The notes under the pieces were generated by a model. It worked only from the letters and a program-made list of their open reading frames with translations. It was not told the DNA's origin and did no database searches. A stretch of 64,000 nucleotides of DNA. It comes from JBCCEJ01 sp039030335 (GTDB taxonomy: Bacteria > Pseudomonadota > Gammaproteobacteria > HK1). Positions 43,094-51,191 of this stretch are shown in pieces. The stretch lies in the NCBI GenBank assembly GCA_039030335.1, contig JBCCEJ010000006.1, positions 1 to 64,000 on the forward strand, in the 5' to 3' direction. The position numbers and the translations under genes are program-made. Positions within the stretch are counted from its first letter, which is position 1. Each line of letters starts with the position of its first letter.

Positions 43094-44263
43094 TTGGCGC
43101 AGCCCGTGCATGAAGTAGCCGCGCGCCAGCTGGTGATGGTCGGAGGCGGGCACTCACATGCCCTGGCGCTGCTCGCGCTCGCCCGCAGGCCGCTGCGCGA
43201 TGTCGCCATCACGCTGCTCGGTATCGAGGCTTACGCGCCGTATTCCGGTATGTTGCCCGGTGTCGTTGCCGGACACTATCGTGAACACGATGCACAGATC
43301 GATCTGGCCGCCCTGGCGTCGCGCGTTGGCGCGACGTTTCGTCAAGCGCGGGTCGTGTCGCTGGATTTACCGGGGCGGAAGGTTCGTGTTGAAGATGGCA
43401 CGACTGTCGCCTTCGACTGGCTGTCGCTGGATGTCGGCTCGACGCCTGACCTCGAGACGCCGGGCGCCCGCGAGCACACGGTGCCGGTCAAGCCGGTCAG
43501 TTCGTTTCAGCGCCGTTGGGAGCAGATGCTGGCCCGGCTGCGCGCACGCGCGGTAGCCACTTCGGCGGATGTCGCTGTGGTTGGTGCTGGCGCGGGTGGC
43601 GTTGAACTGGCCTTGGCGGTCGCTTACCGCGTGGCTTCGGAAGGGCTCTCGGCGCGCGTCCGGCTGCATTTGCTGACAGGTGCGAGCGGTTTGCTGCCTA
43701 CCTATGGCGGACGGGTTCGCGCCGTAGTGCGAAACGCGCTTGGCGAAGCCGGGATTCGCTTACATGCCGGTGGTGGCGTCGAGCGTGTGAGTACGGGCCA
43801 ACTGCACTGCGTGGATGGCTCCGTCGTGCGCGCTGATGAGATTCTGTGGGTGACCCGGGCGAGTGCCCAGCCATGGCTGGCCGACTCTGGTCTCGCGACC
43901 GACGCGAGAGGTTTCGTACGCATTGACGCCACGCTTCGGTCGGTGTCCCATCCGTACGTTTTCGCCTCGGGCGACTGCGCGTCGCTGGACGGCGCCAGAT
44001 TGCCGAAGGCCGGCGTGTTCGCGGTCCGTCAGGCCCCTGTGCTGACGCGCAATTTCCGGGCGGTAAGTGCTGGCCTCGACCTCACCCGCTACGTGCCGCA
44101 AACGCGTTACCTCAGTTTGCTGACGACCGGGTCGCGCCACGCGCTCGCGTGGCGCCATTCCTGGTGGGCCCCGCACGGCGCCTGGGTATGGCACTGGAAG
44201 GACTGGCTGGACCGACAGTTCATCCGCCGCTTCAGACGTGCTGGCACTGGCACGGAGCGCTGA
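43094..44263 (+). CDS. FAD-dependent oxidoreductase of the SelD N-terminal-partner family (NDH-2 like)
   Basis: A 389-residue flavoprotein with two dinucleotide-binding sites. FAD site: QLVMVGGGHSHALALLALARRPL; NAD(P)H-type site: VAVVGAGAGGVELALAVAYRV, and VFASGDCASLDGARLPKAGVFAVRQAP as the second FAD segment. The GGGHSH variant and the DVAITLLGIEAYAPYSGMLPGVVAGHY stretch are typical of the family found fused to selenophosphate synthetase SelD (TIGR03169), a known relation by family. Here it is a free-standing protein with no selD next to it. It starts with a TTG at 43094 or a GTG at 43106. Linked to selenium use in this window by the TGA-containing peroxiredoxin at 62.7 kb; that link is inference. 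Confidence 0.85.
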   Translation: MAQPVHEVAARQLVMVGGGHSHALALLALARRPLRDVAITLLGIEAYAPYSGMLPGVVAGHYREHDAQIDLAALASRVGATFRQARVVSLDLPGRKVRVEDGTTVAFDWLSLDVGSTPDLETPGAREHTVPVKPVSSFQRRWEQMLARLRARAVATSADVAVVGAGAGGVELALAVAYRVASEGLSARVRLHLLTGASGLLPTYGGRVRAVVRNALGEAGIRLHAGGGVERVSTGQLHCVDGSVVRADEILWVTRASAQPWLADSGLATDARGFVRIDATLRSVSHPYVFASGDCASLDGARLPKAGVFAVRQAPVLTRNFRAVSAGLDLTRYVPQTRYLSLLTTGSRHALAWRHSWWAPHGAWVWHWKDWLDRQFIRRFRRAGTGTER

Positions 44264-44369
44264 GTTGGCGCCGTGCTGAATATCAGCCATCGTGTCGGTC
44301 GGCGAGCGCCTGCGGCACCCTGAACCGCGCGCCGCCCAACCAGGCATGGCCGAGACGCTGGAGAACATC

Positions 44370-45005
44370 ATGGACCTCGCGATTACCGACGAACTGCTCT
44401 GTACCACCCGCGCCGTGCGAAAGCGCCTCGACCTCACACGCCCGGTGCCCGACGCGGTGCTGCAACGTTGCCTCGAGATCGCTTTGCAGGCGCCCACCGG
44501 GTCGAACCGGCAGGGCTGGCGGTGGCTCGTCGTCACCGACCCGGACAAGCGTGCGCGGCTGGCCGAGATCTACCGGCGCGGCGCTGACACCTACCTCAAC
44601 CCGGCACTCGACGAAGCCAATGCGGCGGGTAACCGCACGGATGCCCGCGTGTTCAGTTCGGCGATCTACCTGGCGGAGCATCTGCACGAAGTGCCGGTGC
44701 ACGTCATCCCTTGCATCGTCGATCACATCGGCGAGTCGCGTCCGGGCACAGCGTGGGCCGGGCTGTTCGGGTCAATTTTTCCCGCCGTCTGGAGCTTTCA
44801 ACTGGCGCTGAGAGCGCGTGGCCTCGGGTCGTGCATCACAACGTTGCACCTGCGTCACGCGGAAGAGGCGGCCGAACTGCTCGGTCTACCTGACGACGTG
44901 CTGCAAGTTGCACTGTTGCCGGTGGCTTACACGCTCGGCACCGACTTCAAACCCGCGCGCCGCGCTCCGCTCGATACGGTCGTGCACTGGAACACCTGGT
45001 CATAG
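44370..45005 (+). CDS. Nitroreductase-family flavoprotein
   Basis: A 211-residue FMN protein. It has the family start ITDELLCTTRAVRKRLDLTRPVPDAVLQRCLEIALQAPTGSNRQGWRWLVVTD, where RAVRKR and SNRQGW bind FMN phosphate and ring, and the C-terminal LGSCITTLHLRHAEEAAELLGLPDDVLQVALLPVAYTLG. Such enzymes reduce nitroaromatics, quinones or other flavin acceptors with NAD(P)H. Start at the ATG at 44370 because GGAGA lies seven bases upstream; further upstream starts (44292 GTG, 44346 ATG) give a less typical N-terminus. It follows the FAD oxidoreductase by 106 bases on the same strand. Another nitroreductase is cut by the right edge of the window. Confidence 0.9.
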   Translation: MDLAITDELLCTTRAVRKRLDLTRPVPDAVLQRCLEIALQAPTGSNRQGWRWLVVTDPDKRARLAEIYRRGADTYLNPALDEANAAGNRTDARVFSSAIYLAEHLHEVPVHVIPCIVDHIGESRPGTAWAGLFGSIFPAVWSFQLALRARGLGSCITTLHLRHAEEAAELLGLPDDVLQVALLPVAYTLGTDFKPARRAPLDTVVHWNTWS

Positions 45006-45048
45006 GCCGAGCTGGTGCGGTCGGGACCGTTCGGCCGGATTGCAAAGC

Positions 45049-47094
45049 TCAGTTCCCAAACAGGCTTTTCAGTCCCTTGCCGACCTCTTCGAGCGTGCTC
45101 TCGACCGCATCCGCCGCCGCTTTACCAGCCGCGCTCGCAGCTTCGCCAGCCTCGTTTACGGCGCTACCCGCGCCCTCGCCAACGACCGTGACGACCTTGC
45201 CTGTTTCGCTGGCGACGGAAGCGGCCGTGGAGGCGACTCCGTCCAGGATGCGCTGTCCCGCCGAGGTGGATTCCGCCAACCGGGCGGGCAGACAGCCGCC
45301 AGCGTCGTAGCCGAGGTCGGCGAATGTCGCCAGCAGAGCTGGTGGAAAGACGATGCCGGCCAGTGCCCCCCCGACGCGCCTCAACGTGGCGGCCTCATCG
45401 AGCGCGAACTGAGGCGCGTCCAGCGGCCCGGAAATTCGCACGGGCACCGCGAGGTTCAGCGTGGCGGACTTCGGGAACGGCTTGACGAGCATCGACAGAC
45501 GCCGGGCACCGAGGTCGACCGAGCCTTCGCCGACGATAGTCGTGTGCTGCGTATCTAAGACCAGTGCCTGCGCCTGCGCCGTGCCGTCGTCGAGTCGCCA
45601 GGCTGCGACGGCGCAGTTCATGGCCACCCATTCGCTCTCTTCGGCGAACAGGGCATCGAAGATCGCCGGCAGGCCGCCGACCAGAGTCTCAGCGGCGCGC
45701 GCACGTACCCGCCCCTGACCGGCAACGACGCGCACGCTGCCCGTGGCGCTGCCGGCCCACGCGGCCAAGGCCTGACCGTTGGCCCGGAGATCGAGTTCAA
45801 TATCGAGCGGTGCGACGAGATCGCTGTCGGTCAGCACGGCCTCGACCGGCAGGCCGTGCGCGGACAGCTTCACACTGACATTCGTGTTACCGGGTTCGGC
45901 GGCCGTTTGCACCAATGCTTCTCCGGCGACCGGCGTGCCGGCCGCCATGGCCCTGAAAGCCGTCACGCGATATGACGAGCCCCGCGTCAAAAGCCGGGCG
46001 GACAGGTCGGTCAATTCCGGATCCGTCGGCAACTTCGCGACGCTCAAACGCAGATCCAGGTCGATGGGCGCGATAGTCGGCAACGCCACCATGGAGTCCT
46101 TCGACGTCTGTGTGTTGTCGCCAGGCGGGAGTAGTGCGATGGACGGCGCGCGCAGGGTGCCCGACACGTGCATCGGCTCGGCGCCGAAATCGACCTCCAC
46201 GGCCCCGGCGAGTTGCTGGCGCAGACCCTCGCGGTCGAACGCCGCCTCAAGCGCCTGCACCTGCATTCTGGGCCACTGCCCCAGGACTCTTGCCGATAAC
46301 GCGAGTTGTGCACCTCGTGCGTGCTCCGCCAGCCCCGCCATGTCCGGGACCGATCCCGAGACAACGACTCTGGCATCGACGCCGTTCGCGTCGACGCTGC
46401 CGTCGAGTTGGAGCGAGAGATCTTCGAGTGAGGCGGTCATTTCCATTGTGAGTGCTTCGCTGCCGCCGGACAGCATGGCCAGCAGATTGCCAACCTCACC
46501 CTTCAGGCTGACAGGCAGAGCACCGATCTGGCCGCTGGCCGCCAGGCGATGCGACGTCGGCGACACGCCTTCCACATCGATCGCGGTGAGTTCGGCCGTA
46601 TGCCGGCTGTCCGGACTCAGGAATTCGACGCTTAGATCCTCGATTTCCACGCGCTCGACCAGCGTCGTGTACGGCACATTCGGCGCGCCTTGATCGGTGC
46701 CGCTTCCACCAACATCGAGCAGCCATGTGCGACGGTTGCCGCGATCCCGTTCCAGGTTGAGCTGCAGGCCCAGCACGGTGAGTGCCGTCACCTTGAGTTC
46801 TTCGCGCGTCAGGGCCAGGAGGTCGAAGCGGACATCCAACTCGCGGGCCTCGACCAGACTCGCGCGCCGCGCCCACGGAGGATTCGCGACGGCGACGTCG
46901 CGCAGCGTCACGTGCGGCGTTGGCGTGAGCGACCACGCGATCCCGCCAATGCGCAGCTCCCTACCCGTCGCTGTCCGGAATTCGGTTGCCACCAGCTCAC
47001 GCAGTTCCGCCGACGACGGCATCATCGCGAAACCGGCTGCACCCAGTGCCGAGAGGACGACCAGAATGCCCAGGAAAACCCTGACGAGGCGCAT
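45049..47094 (-). CDS. AsmA-family envelope protein
   Basis: A 681-residue protein with a single N-terminal membrane anchor (MRLVRVFLGILVVLSALGAAGFAM) and a long periplasmic part rich in beta strands. The opening PSSAELRELVATEFRTATGRELRIGGIAWSLTPTPHVTLRDVAVANPPWA is the AsmA start. The C-terminal AsmA domain includes ALVLDTQHTTIVGEGSVDLGARRLSMLVKPFPKSATLNLAVPVRISGPLDAPQF. A long Ala-rich helix-forming tail (about residues 600-681) follows. AsmA-like proteins bridge the inner and outer membranes and move or regulate lipids. The next gene upstream, a beta-lactamase-fold hydrolase, ends 17 bases before it. Confidence 0.88.
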   Translation of the reverse strand: MRLVRVFLGILVVLSALGAAGFAMMPSSAELRELVATEFRTATGRELRIGGIAWSLTPTPHVTLRDVAVANPPWARRASLVEARELDVRFDLLALTREELKVTALTVLGLQLNLERDRGNRRTWLLDVGGSGTDQGAPNVPYTTLVERVEIEDLSVEFLSPDSRHTAELTAIDVEGVSPTSHRLAASGQIGALPVSLKGEVGNLLAMLSGGSEALTMEMTASLEDLSLQLDGSVDANGVDARVVVSGSVPDMAGLAEHARGAQLALSARVLGQWPRMQVQALEAAFDREGLRQQLAGAVEVDFGAEPMHVSGTLRAPSIALLPPGDNTQTSKDSMVALPTIAPIDLDLRLSVAKLPTDPELTDLSARLLTRGSSYRVTAFRAMAAGTPVAGEALVQTAAEPGNTNVSVKLSAHGLPVEAVLTDSDLVAPLDIELDLRANGQALAAWAGSATGSVRVVAGQGRVRARAAETLVGGLPAIFDALFAEESEWVAMNCAVAAWRLDDGTAQAQALVLDTQHTTIVGEGSVDLGARRLSMLVKPFPKSATLNLAVPVRISGPLDAPQFALDEAATLRRVGGALAGIVFPPALLATFADLGYDAGGCLPARLAESTSAGQRILDGVASTAASVASETGKVVTVVGEGAGSAVNEAGEAASAAGKAAADAVESTLEEVGKGLKSLFGN

Positions 47095-47111
47095 CGATGC
47101 CACCGCTTTGC

Positions 47112-47972
47112 TCACACGTCGAGGCGGTAGCGGTCGCCGTCTTTCTTGAGGTGACCCGCTGTCGGCGTCGCGAAATGCGTGCCGATGACCAGGATCGGCT
47201 CGTCCGCGAGGCGGGCGTAAGTTGAGAGGCGGGTCGCGATCGCAAGCGTCGGATCGCTGTCGGGGGCCGAACTCCATTCCGGATGCACGAACTGGCACGG
47301 GTGGTGCAGGATGTCGCCGGTGATGAAAGCGCGCTCGCCGCGTGATTCGATTTCGACACTGACGTGACCTGGCGTGTGTCCCGGTGTCGAGGTGAGGCGG
47401 ACCTCGGGGCAGAGCTCATGGTCGCTCGCGACCATGTCGACCAGGCCCGCTTCGACGACGGGGAGCACTGAATCTTGCATCACGGTGCCCTGCCCATCCA
47501 TCTGGTCACTGTTTCGCGACCAGTACTGATATTCGTCGGCCCCCATCAGGTAGCGGGCGTTCTTGAACGTCGGCACCCAGCGGCCATTGTCGAGCCGCGT
47601 GTTCCAGCCGACGTGGTCGACGTGCAGGTGAGTGCAGAGCACCTGATCGATACTGTCGACCGGATAACCTGCGGATGCGAGGTCCTCCAGGTAGGCGGTC
47701 TGCAATTGATTCCACGCCGGGACCGCGCGCTGCTTATCGTTGCCGATACAGGTGTCGACCAGGATGCGCAGGTCCGGGGTCTCGACGATGAGCGAATGAA
47801 TGGCGCCGCGCAGCCGGCCGGCTTCGTCGGCGAAGTGTGGGCATAGCCAGCCGATTTCGGCCACACGTTCCCGCGTTGCGTCCGGGATGATGCGGCTCAT
47901 GCCTCCCGTCGCCTCGATTTCGACGACACGCGAGATTTTCACGTCGCCGATCTGCCACACCTCTCCGGTCAT
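47112..47972 (-). CDS. Metallo-beta-lactamase-fold hydrolase
   Basis: A 286-residue protein with the metal-binding motif HLHVDHVGW (HxHxDH), TPGHTPGHVSVEI with the next His, GDILHHPCQFVHPEW with the bridging Asp, and a C-terminal GTHFATP His. The order and spacing fit the N-acyl-homoserine-lactonase or arylsulfatase-like group of this fold rather than true beta-lactamases. It has no signal peptide (MTGEVWQIGDVKISRVVEIEA), so it is cytoplasmic. Start at the ATG at 47972, preceded by GAGAG. It lies just upstream of the asmA-like gene and downstream of a CoA-transferase gene on the same strand. Substrate unknown, possibly a lactone or ester. Confidence 0.9.
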   Translation of the reverse strand: MTGEVWQIGDVKISRVVEIEATGGMSRIIPDATRERVAEIGWLCPHFADEAGRLRGAIHSLIVETPDLRILVDTCIGNDKQRAVPAWNQLQTAYLEDLASAGYPVDSIDQVLCTHLHVDHVGWNTRLDNGRWVPTFKNARYLMGADEYQYWSRNSDQMDGQGTVMQDSVLPVVEAGLVDMVASDHELCPEVRLTSTPGHTPGHVSVEIESRGERAFITGDILHHPCQFVHPEWSSAPDSDPTLAIATRLSTYARLADEPILVIGTHFATPTAGHLKKDGDRYRLDV

Positions 47973-48045
47973 GTTTCTGCTCTCATGTGTGCTTGAGTCC
48001 CGGGCGCCAGCTCGAATTCGTTTTGAAAGCCGATTTTCCGGCGCG

Positions 48046-49194
48046 CTATGCGATGTCGCCAGCGGTGTGCATCTCCGCCAGCTCTGCCGCAGTAAAGCCC
48101 CAGTCTGACAGGGCTTCGTCCGTGTGTTGACCGCGTTCCGCCGGGGGACGCTGCACGGCCGGTGGCGTGCGGCTGAAGCGCGGCGCCGGCGCCGGCTGCA
48201 CGACGCCATCAACTTCGACGAAAGTCTCTCTGGCCCGGTTGTGCGGATGATTCGGGGCCTCGCTCAGGCTGAGTACTGGCGCAAAGCAGACATCGGTGCC
48301 TTCCATGATGGCGGTCCATTCGTCGCGGGTCTTGGTTTTGAAGATGGCCGTGAGGCGTTCGCGCATGCTGTCCCAGTTGTCCCGGTCGAACTGGGCGGGG
48401 AGGTCGGCGTCCGACAAACCGGTCAGTTCGAGCAGTTCCGCATAGAACTTCGCCTCGATGGAACCGATGGAGACGTACTGACCATCTCGCGTCTCGTACA
48501 CCGTGTAGAAGTGGCTGCCGCCGTCTACGGCGTTGGAGCCCCTGGATTCGTTCCACGCTCCGCCGCCGAGCATGCCGTAGAACATTGTCATTAGCGACGC
48601 GGAGCCGTCCGTCATGGCCGCGTCTACAACCTGACCTTGCCCCGACTGGCGCGCTTCGATGAGCCCGCAGGCGATCCCGAACGCCAGATACAATGCGCCG
48701 CCCCCGAAATCACCAAACAGATTGAGCGGTACCACCGGCGGCCCTTGCCTGGGGCCTACTGCGTGCAGTGCGCCAGTGAGTGCGATGTAGTTGATATCGT
48801 GGCCCGCGGCGTGCGCGATGGTGCCGTCCTGGCCCCACCCCGTCATGCGCCCGTAGACCAGACGCGGGTTGGCCGCCAGGCAAACGTCAGGCCCGAGCCC
48901 GAGGCGTTCCATGACACCTGGACGGAACCCCTCTAGCAGCGCGTCGGCCTGCGTAACCAAGCGCATGACGGCGGCGCGCCCGGCGTCGGTCTTGACATTG
49001 ACCGCAACCGAGCGGCGTCCCCGGTTCAATAGATCGAAGCGCGGTTCGCGCTTGATACCGAGACCTGCGTCGGTGACCCGATCCACGCGAATGACCTCGG
49101 CCCCCATGTCCGCCAACAACATCGCGCACATCGGGCCAGGACCGATGCCGGCCATCTCCACTATCTTGATACCGTTCAGCGGTCCGGATGCCAT
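48046..49194 (-). CDS. CaiB/BaiF CoA-transferase family protein (alpha-methylacyl-CoA racemase-like)
   Basis: A 382-residue class III CoA-transferase-fold enzyme. It starts LNGIKIVEMAGIGPGPMCAMLLADMGAEVIRVDR and continues with LNRGRRSVAVNVKTDAGRAAVMRLVTQADALLEGFRPGVMERLGLGPDVC, RMTGWGQDGTIAHAAGHDINYIALTGALHAVG. The AGHDINYIALTG segment, with catalytic His and Asp, is characteristic of alpha-methylacyl-CoA racemases, which invert the configuration of 2-methyl-branched acyl-CoAs. GGAGGAAAG precedes the ATG. It is the second CaiB-type protein in the window; the other (20304-21503) lacks this HD pair. Probably acts in branched-lipid degradation. Confidence 0.92.
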   Translation of the reverse strand: MASGPLNGIKIVEMAGIGPGPMCAMLLADMGAEVIRVDRVTDAGLGIKREPRFDLLNRGRRSVAVNVKTDAGRAAVMRLVTQADALLEGFRPGVMERLGLGPDVCLAANPRLVYGRMTGWGQDGTIAHAAGHDINYIALTGALHAVGPRQGPPVVPLNLFGDFGGGALYLAFGIACGLIEARQSGQGQVVDAAMTDGSASLMTMFYGMLGGGAWNESRGSNAVDGGSHFYTVYETRDGQYVSIGSIEAKFYAELLELTGLSDADLPAQFDRDNWDSMRERLTAIFKTKTRDEWTAIMEGTDVCFAPVLSLSEAPNHPHNRARETFVEVDGVVQPAPAPRFSRTPPAVQRPPAERGQHTDEALSDWGFTAAELAEMHTAGDIA

Positions 49195-49265
49195 GAGTCT
49201 TTCCTCCGCGAATTTGTTTCAGAGTCGGTACAGCGCCGCGCATCGTCTGGTGAAGCGGTGTTCGG

Positions 49266-50999
49266 CTACTGTTCCGGGCATTGTTCCGGCCAGTACGCGC
49301 AGCGTTTCGGGATGCCCTCGGTCATTGCGTCGGCGTACGTTTCGGCGTCGATATAGCGACGCTGATGCAGGCGTTTCAAAATGCGTTCGGTGCGCTGCTT
49401 CTGGCGGTTCGTATCTCGTTCCCAGGCTTTGTGAAAGCGGCGCGGGCTCGGTAGCGCCGTGACGAGCCACGCCGCTTCGGCCAGCGTCAGATCGAACGGG
49501 TCCTTGCCGAGATAATACGCCGCGGCCGGGCCGATGCCCCGTAACCCCGGTGCCCATTCGACGACGTTCAGATAGAGTTCCATCTGCCGTGCCTTGCCGA
49601 GGCGCCGGTCCAGCTCCACCGCGATCAGCAGTTCCTGCAGCTTGCGGTGCAGACTTCGGTCGCGCGGATTCAGATAGAGGTTCTTGGTCAGCTGTTGCGT
49701 CAGCGTGCTGGCGCCGCGCCACCGTCGGCCCTCGTTGACGGCATCGTGCACGACTTCGACGATGGCGCGCATGTCGAAGCCGGCGTGCGTGTCGAATCGC
49801 CAGTCTTCTGCTGCTTTCAGCGCTGTCGGCAGGACCGGTGCGATGTCGGCGAGTGCGATCCAGTCGAGCGCATCGTCACCCGTGGTGCGCTGCCGGACAC
49901 CACCGTCCGCCTCGTGGACCGGGTGCTCGAACATACCGCCCGACAGTTTCCCGATATCGACCCCCGTATTGGTGACTTCGAACTTCTGTAGGGCCGCATC
50001 AAGGGTCAACGGACCGTTCGGCAGCTGGTAGCTCGCTCGCGCGTTCAGGGTGCCGTGCGCGCGCGGCACCGCCGGCAAACGGATGAATGCCTCGATATCC
50101 CGCAGCAACGCCGCTATTGGTGTGTCGTCCAGATGTGCCTGGACAAAGCAGCCGCTACCCGGGCAGGCGGCCTGAAGATTCACCAGCGCCGCGCCCAGCC
50201 CAATCTGGCCGTGCCAATGAGTCGGTGCCCGGCGCAATTGGAAATCGAGGCCGGGCAGATGCAGTGGTTCTTCACCGACGTAGCTTCCGCGCAAACTGAG
50301 CTGGCGCAGGCGGAGCTTGACGGGCCACTCAGCGCCCTTGGCAAATCCGGCTTCGACCCGGGCTTTCATCCAGCCCAGGTTCAGGCTGCCGACGGCGAAT
50401 ACGTGCGTAGGCTCGCGCAGATCTGCCGTCCCGCTGACCATCTTCCCGGTTACCGTGAGTTGACCATCGACGAGGCGTGCGCCGTCGGCACGCAGGATCT
50501 CCCGACCGCGCCATGACATCCGCAGCCCGCGCGCGGTCACATCGAGCAACCAGGGTGCGAACTCGAGCTCCCGCGGTGCTTCGAGTTCGGCTGGCGGCTC
50601 GATGTCGTCTTCGATACTGAGTGGCACCGGCGGGGCATCTCTCCGCGTGCGTTGTTTGATGAGGTCGGCGGGGTCGAGGTGTACATCCACCAGTTCGATC
50701 TGAGGAGGCGCGCCAAGCGCGATGCTGACGCGACGAGCGCGGATGCCCGGGGCTTGCAAATCTGCAAGGGTCCACGTTGCGCCGTCGCGTTGCGCGCCGG
50801 ACCACTGAACCTTGCTCGTGTCGATACCCAGGCCTTCGAGCACGCTCTCCAGGCCGAAGGCGTGAGCACCGGAGCTTGCCGCGATGAGCAACATCAGAAA
50901 TGTGGCGAGACGGTTCGCCAACCTGCGCGGGAGGGCCCATCGACGCGCCCGTTTCCGCGCCCGGCTGCTCAGCGTAAGTCCGTGGGCAACGCGCTGCAT
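49266..50999 (-). CDS. Peptidoglycan glycosyltransferase (GT51) fused to a large AsmA-like N-terminal region
   Basis: A 577-residue protein. The N-terminus has a signal or anchor (RLATFLMLLIAASSGAHAFG). Residues about 45-390 are strand-rich and resemble AsmA/DUF748-like periplasmic repeats: LADLQAPGIRARRVSIAL, LLDVTARGLRMSWRGREIL, GSLNLGWMKARVEAGFA. The C-terminal 180 residues are a GT51 domain: KAAEDWRFDTHAGFD with the catalytic Glu398, GASTLTQQLTKNLYL, and RKLQELLIAVELDRRLGKARQMELYLNVVEWAPGLRGIG. It would polymerise lipid II glycan, as MtgA does, without a transpeptidase domain. MtgA is about 240 residues, so the long N-terminal region is unusual. An ATG at 50999 is the best start; a frame to 51176 is not a signal peptide. 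Confidence 0.88.
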   Translation of the reverse strand: MQRVAHGLTLSSRARKRARRWALPRRLANRLATFLMLLIAASSGAHAFGLESVLEGLGIDTSKVQWSGAQRDGATWTLADLQAPGIRARRVSIALGAPPQIELVDVHLDPADLIKQRTRRDAPPVPLSIEDDIEPPAELEAPRELEFAPWLLDVTARGLRMSWRGREILRADGARLVDGQLTVTGKMVSGTADLREPTHVFAVGSLNLGWMKARVEAGFAKGAEWPVKLRLRQLSLRGSYVGEEPLHLPGLDFQLRRAPTHWHGQIGLGAALVNLQAACPGSGCFVQAHLDDTPIAALLRDIEAFIRLPAVPRAHGTLNARASYQLPNGPLTLDAALQKFEVTNTGVDIGKLSGGMFEHPVHEADGGVRQRTTGDDALDWIALADIAPVLPTALKAAEDWRFDTHAGFDMRAIVEVVHDAVNEGRRWRGASTLTQQLTKNLYLNPRDRSLHRKLQELLIAVELDRRLGKARQMELYLNVVEWAPGLRGIGPAAAYYLGKDPFDLTLAEAAWLVTALPSPRRFHKAWERDTNRQKQRTERILKRLHQRRYIDAETYADAMTEGIPKRCAYWPEQCPEQ

Positions 51000-51191
51000 G
51001 GATGTGGTGACACTGCCAGGATCGGATTCGCTTAAAGTGTAGCGCGTCTCGGCCAGAGCCACCTCGGTGTGGCGCAGGTCCGCAGTTAACCGCCAGCCGT
51101 ATGCACGGCGTGCGGTGTGAGGCGGCTCCGGCGCCGCGTCTGCGAGGGCCGGCACTGAACGAGCCGGGTTCGACAAATTCAGGAGAGCGGG

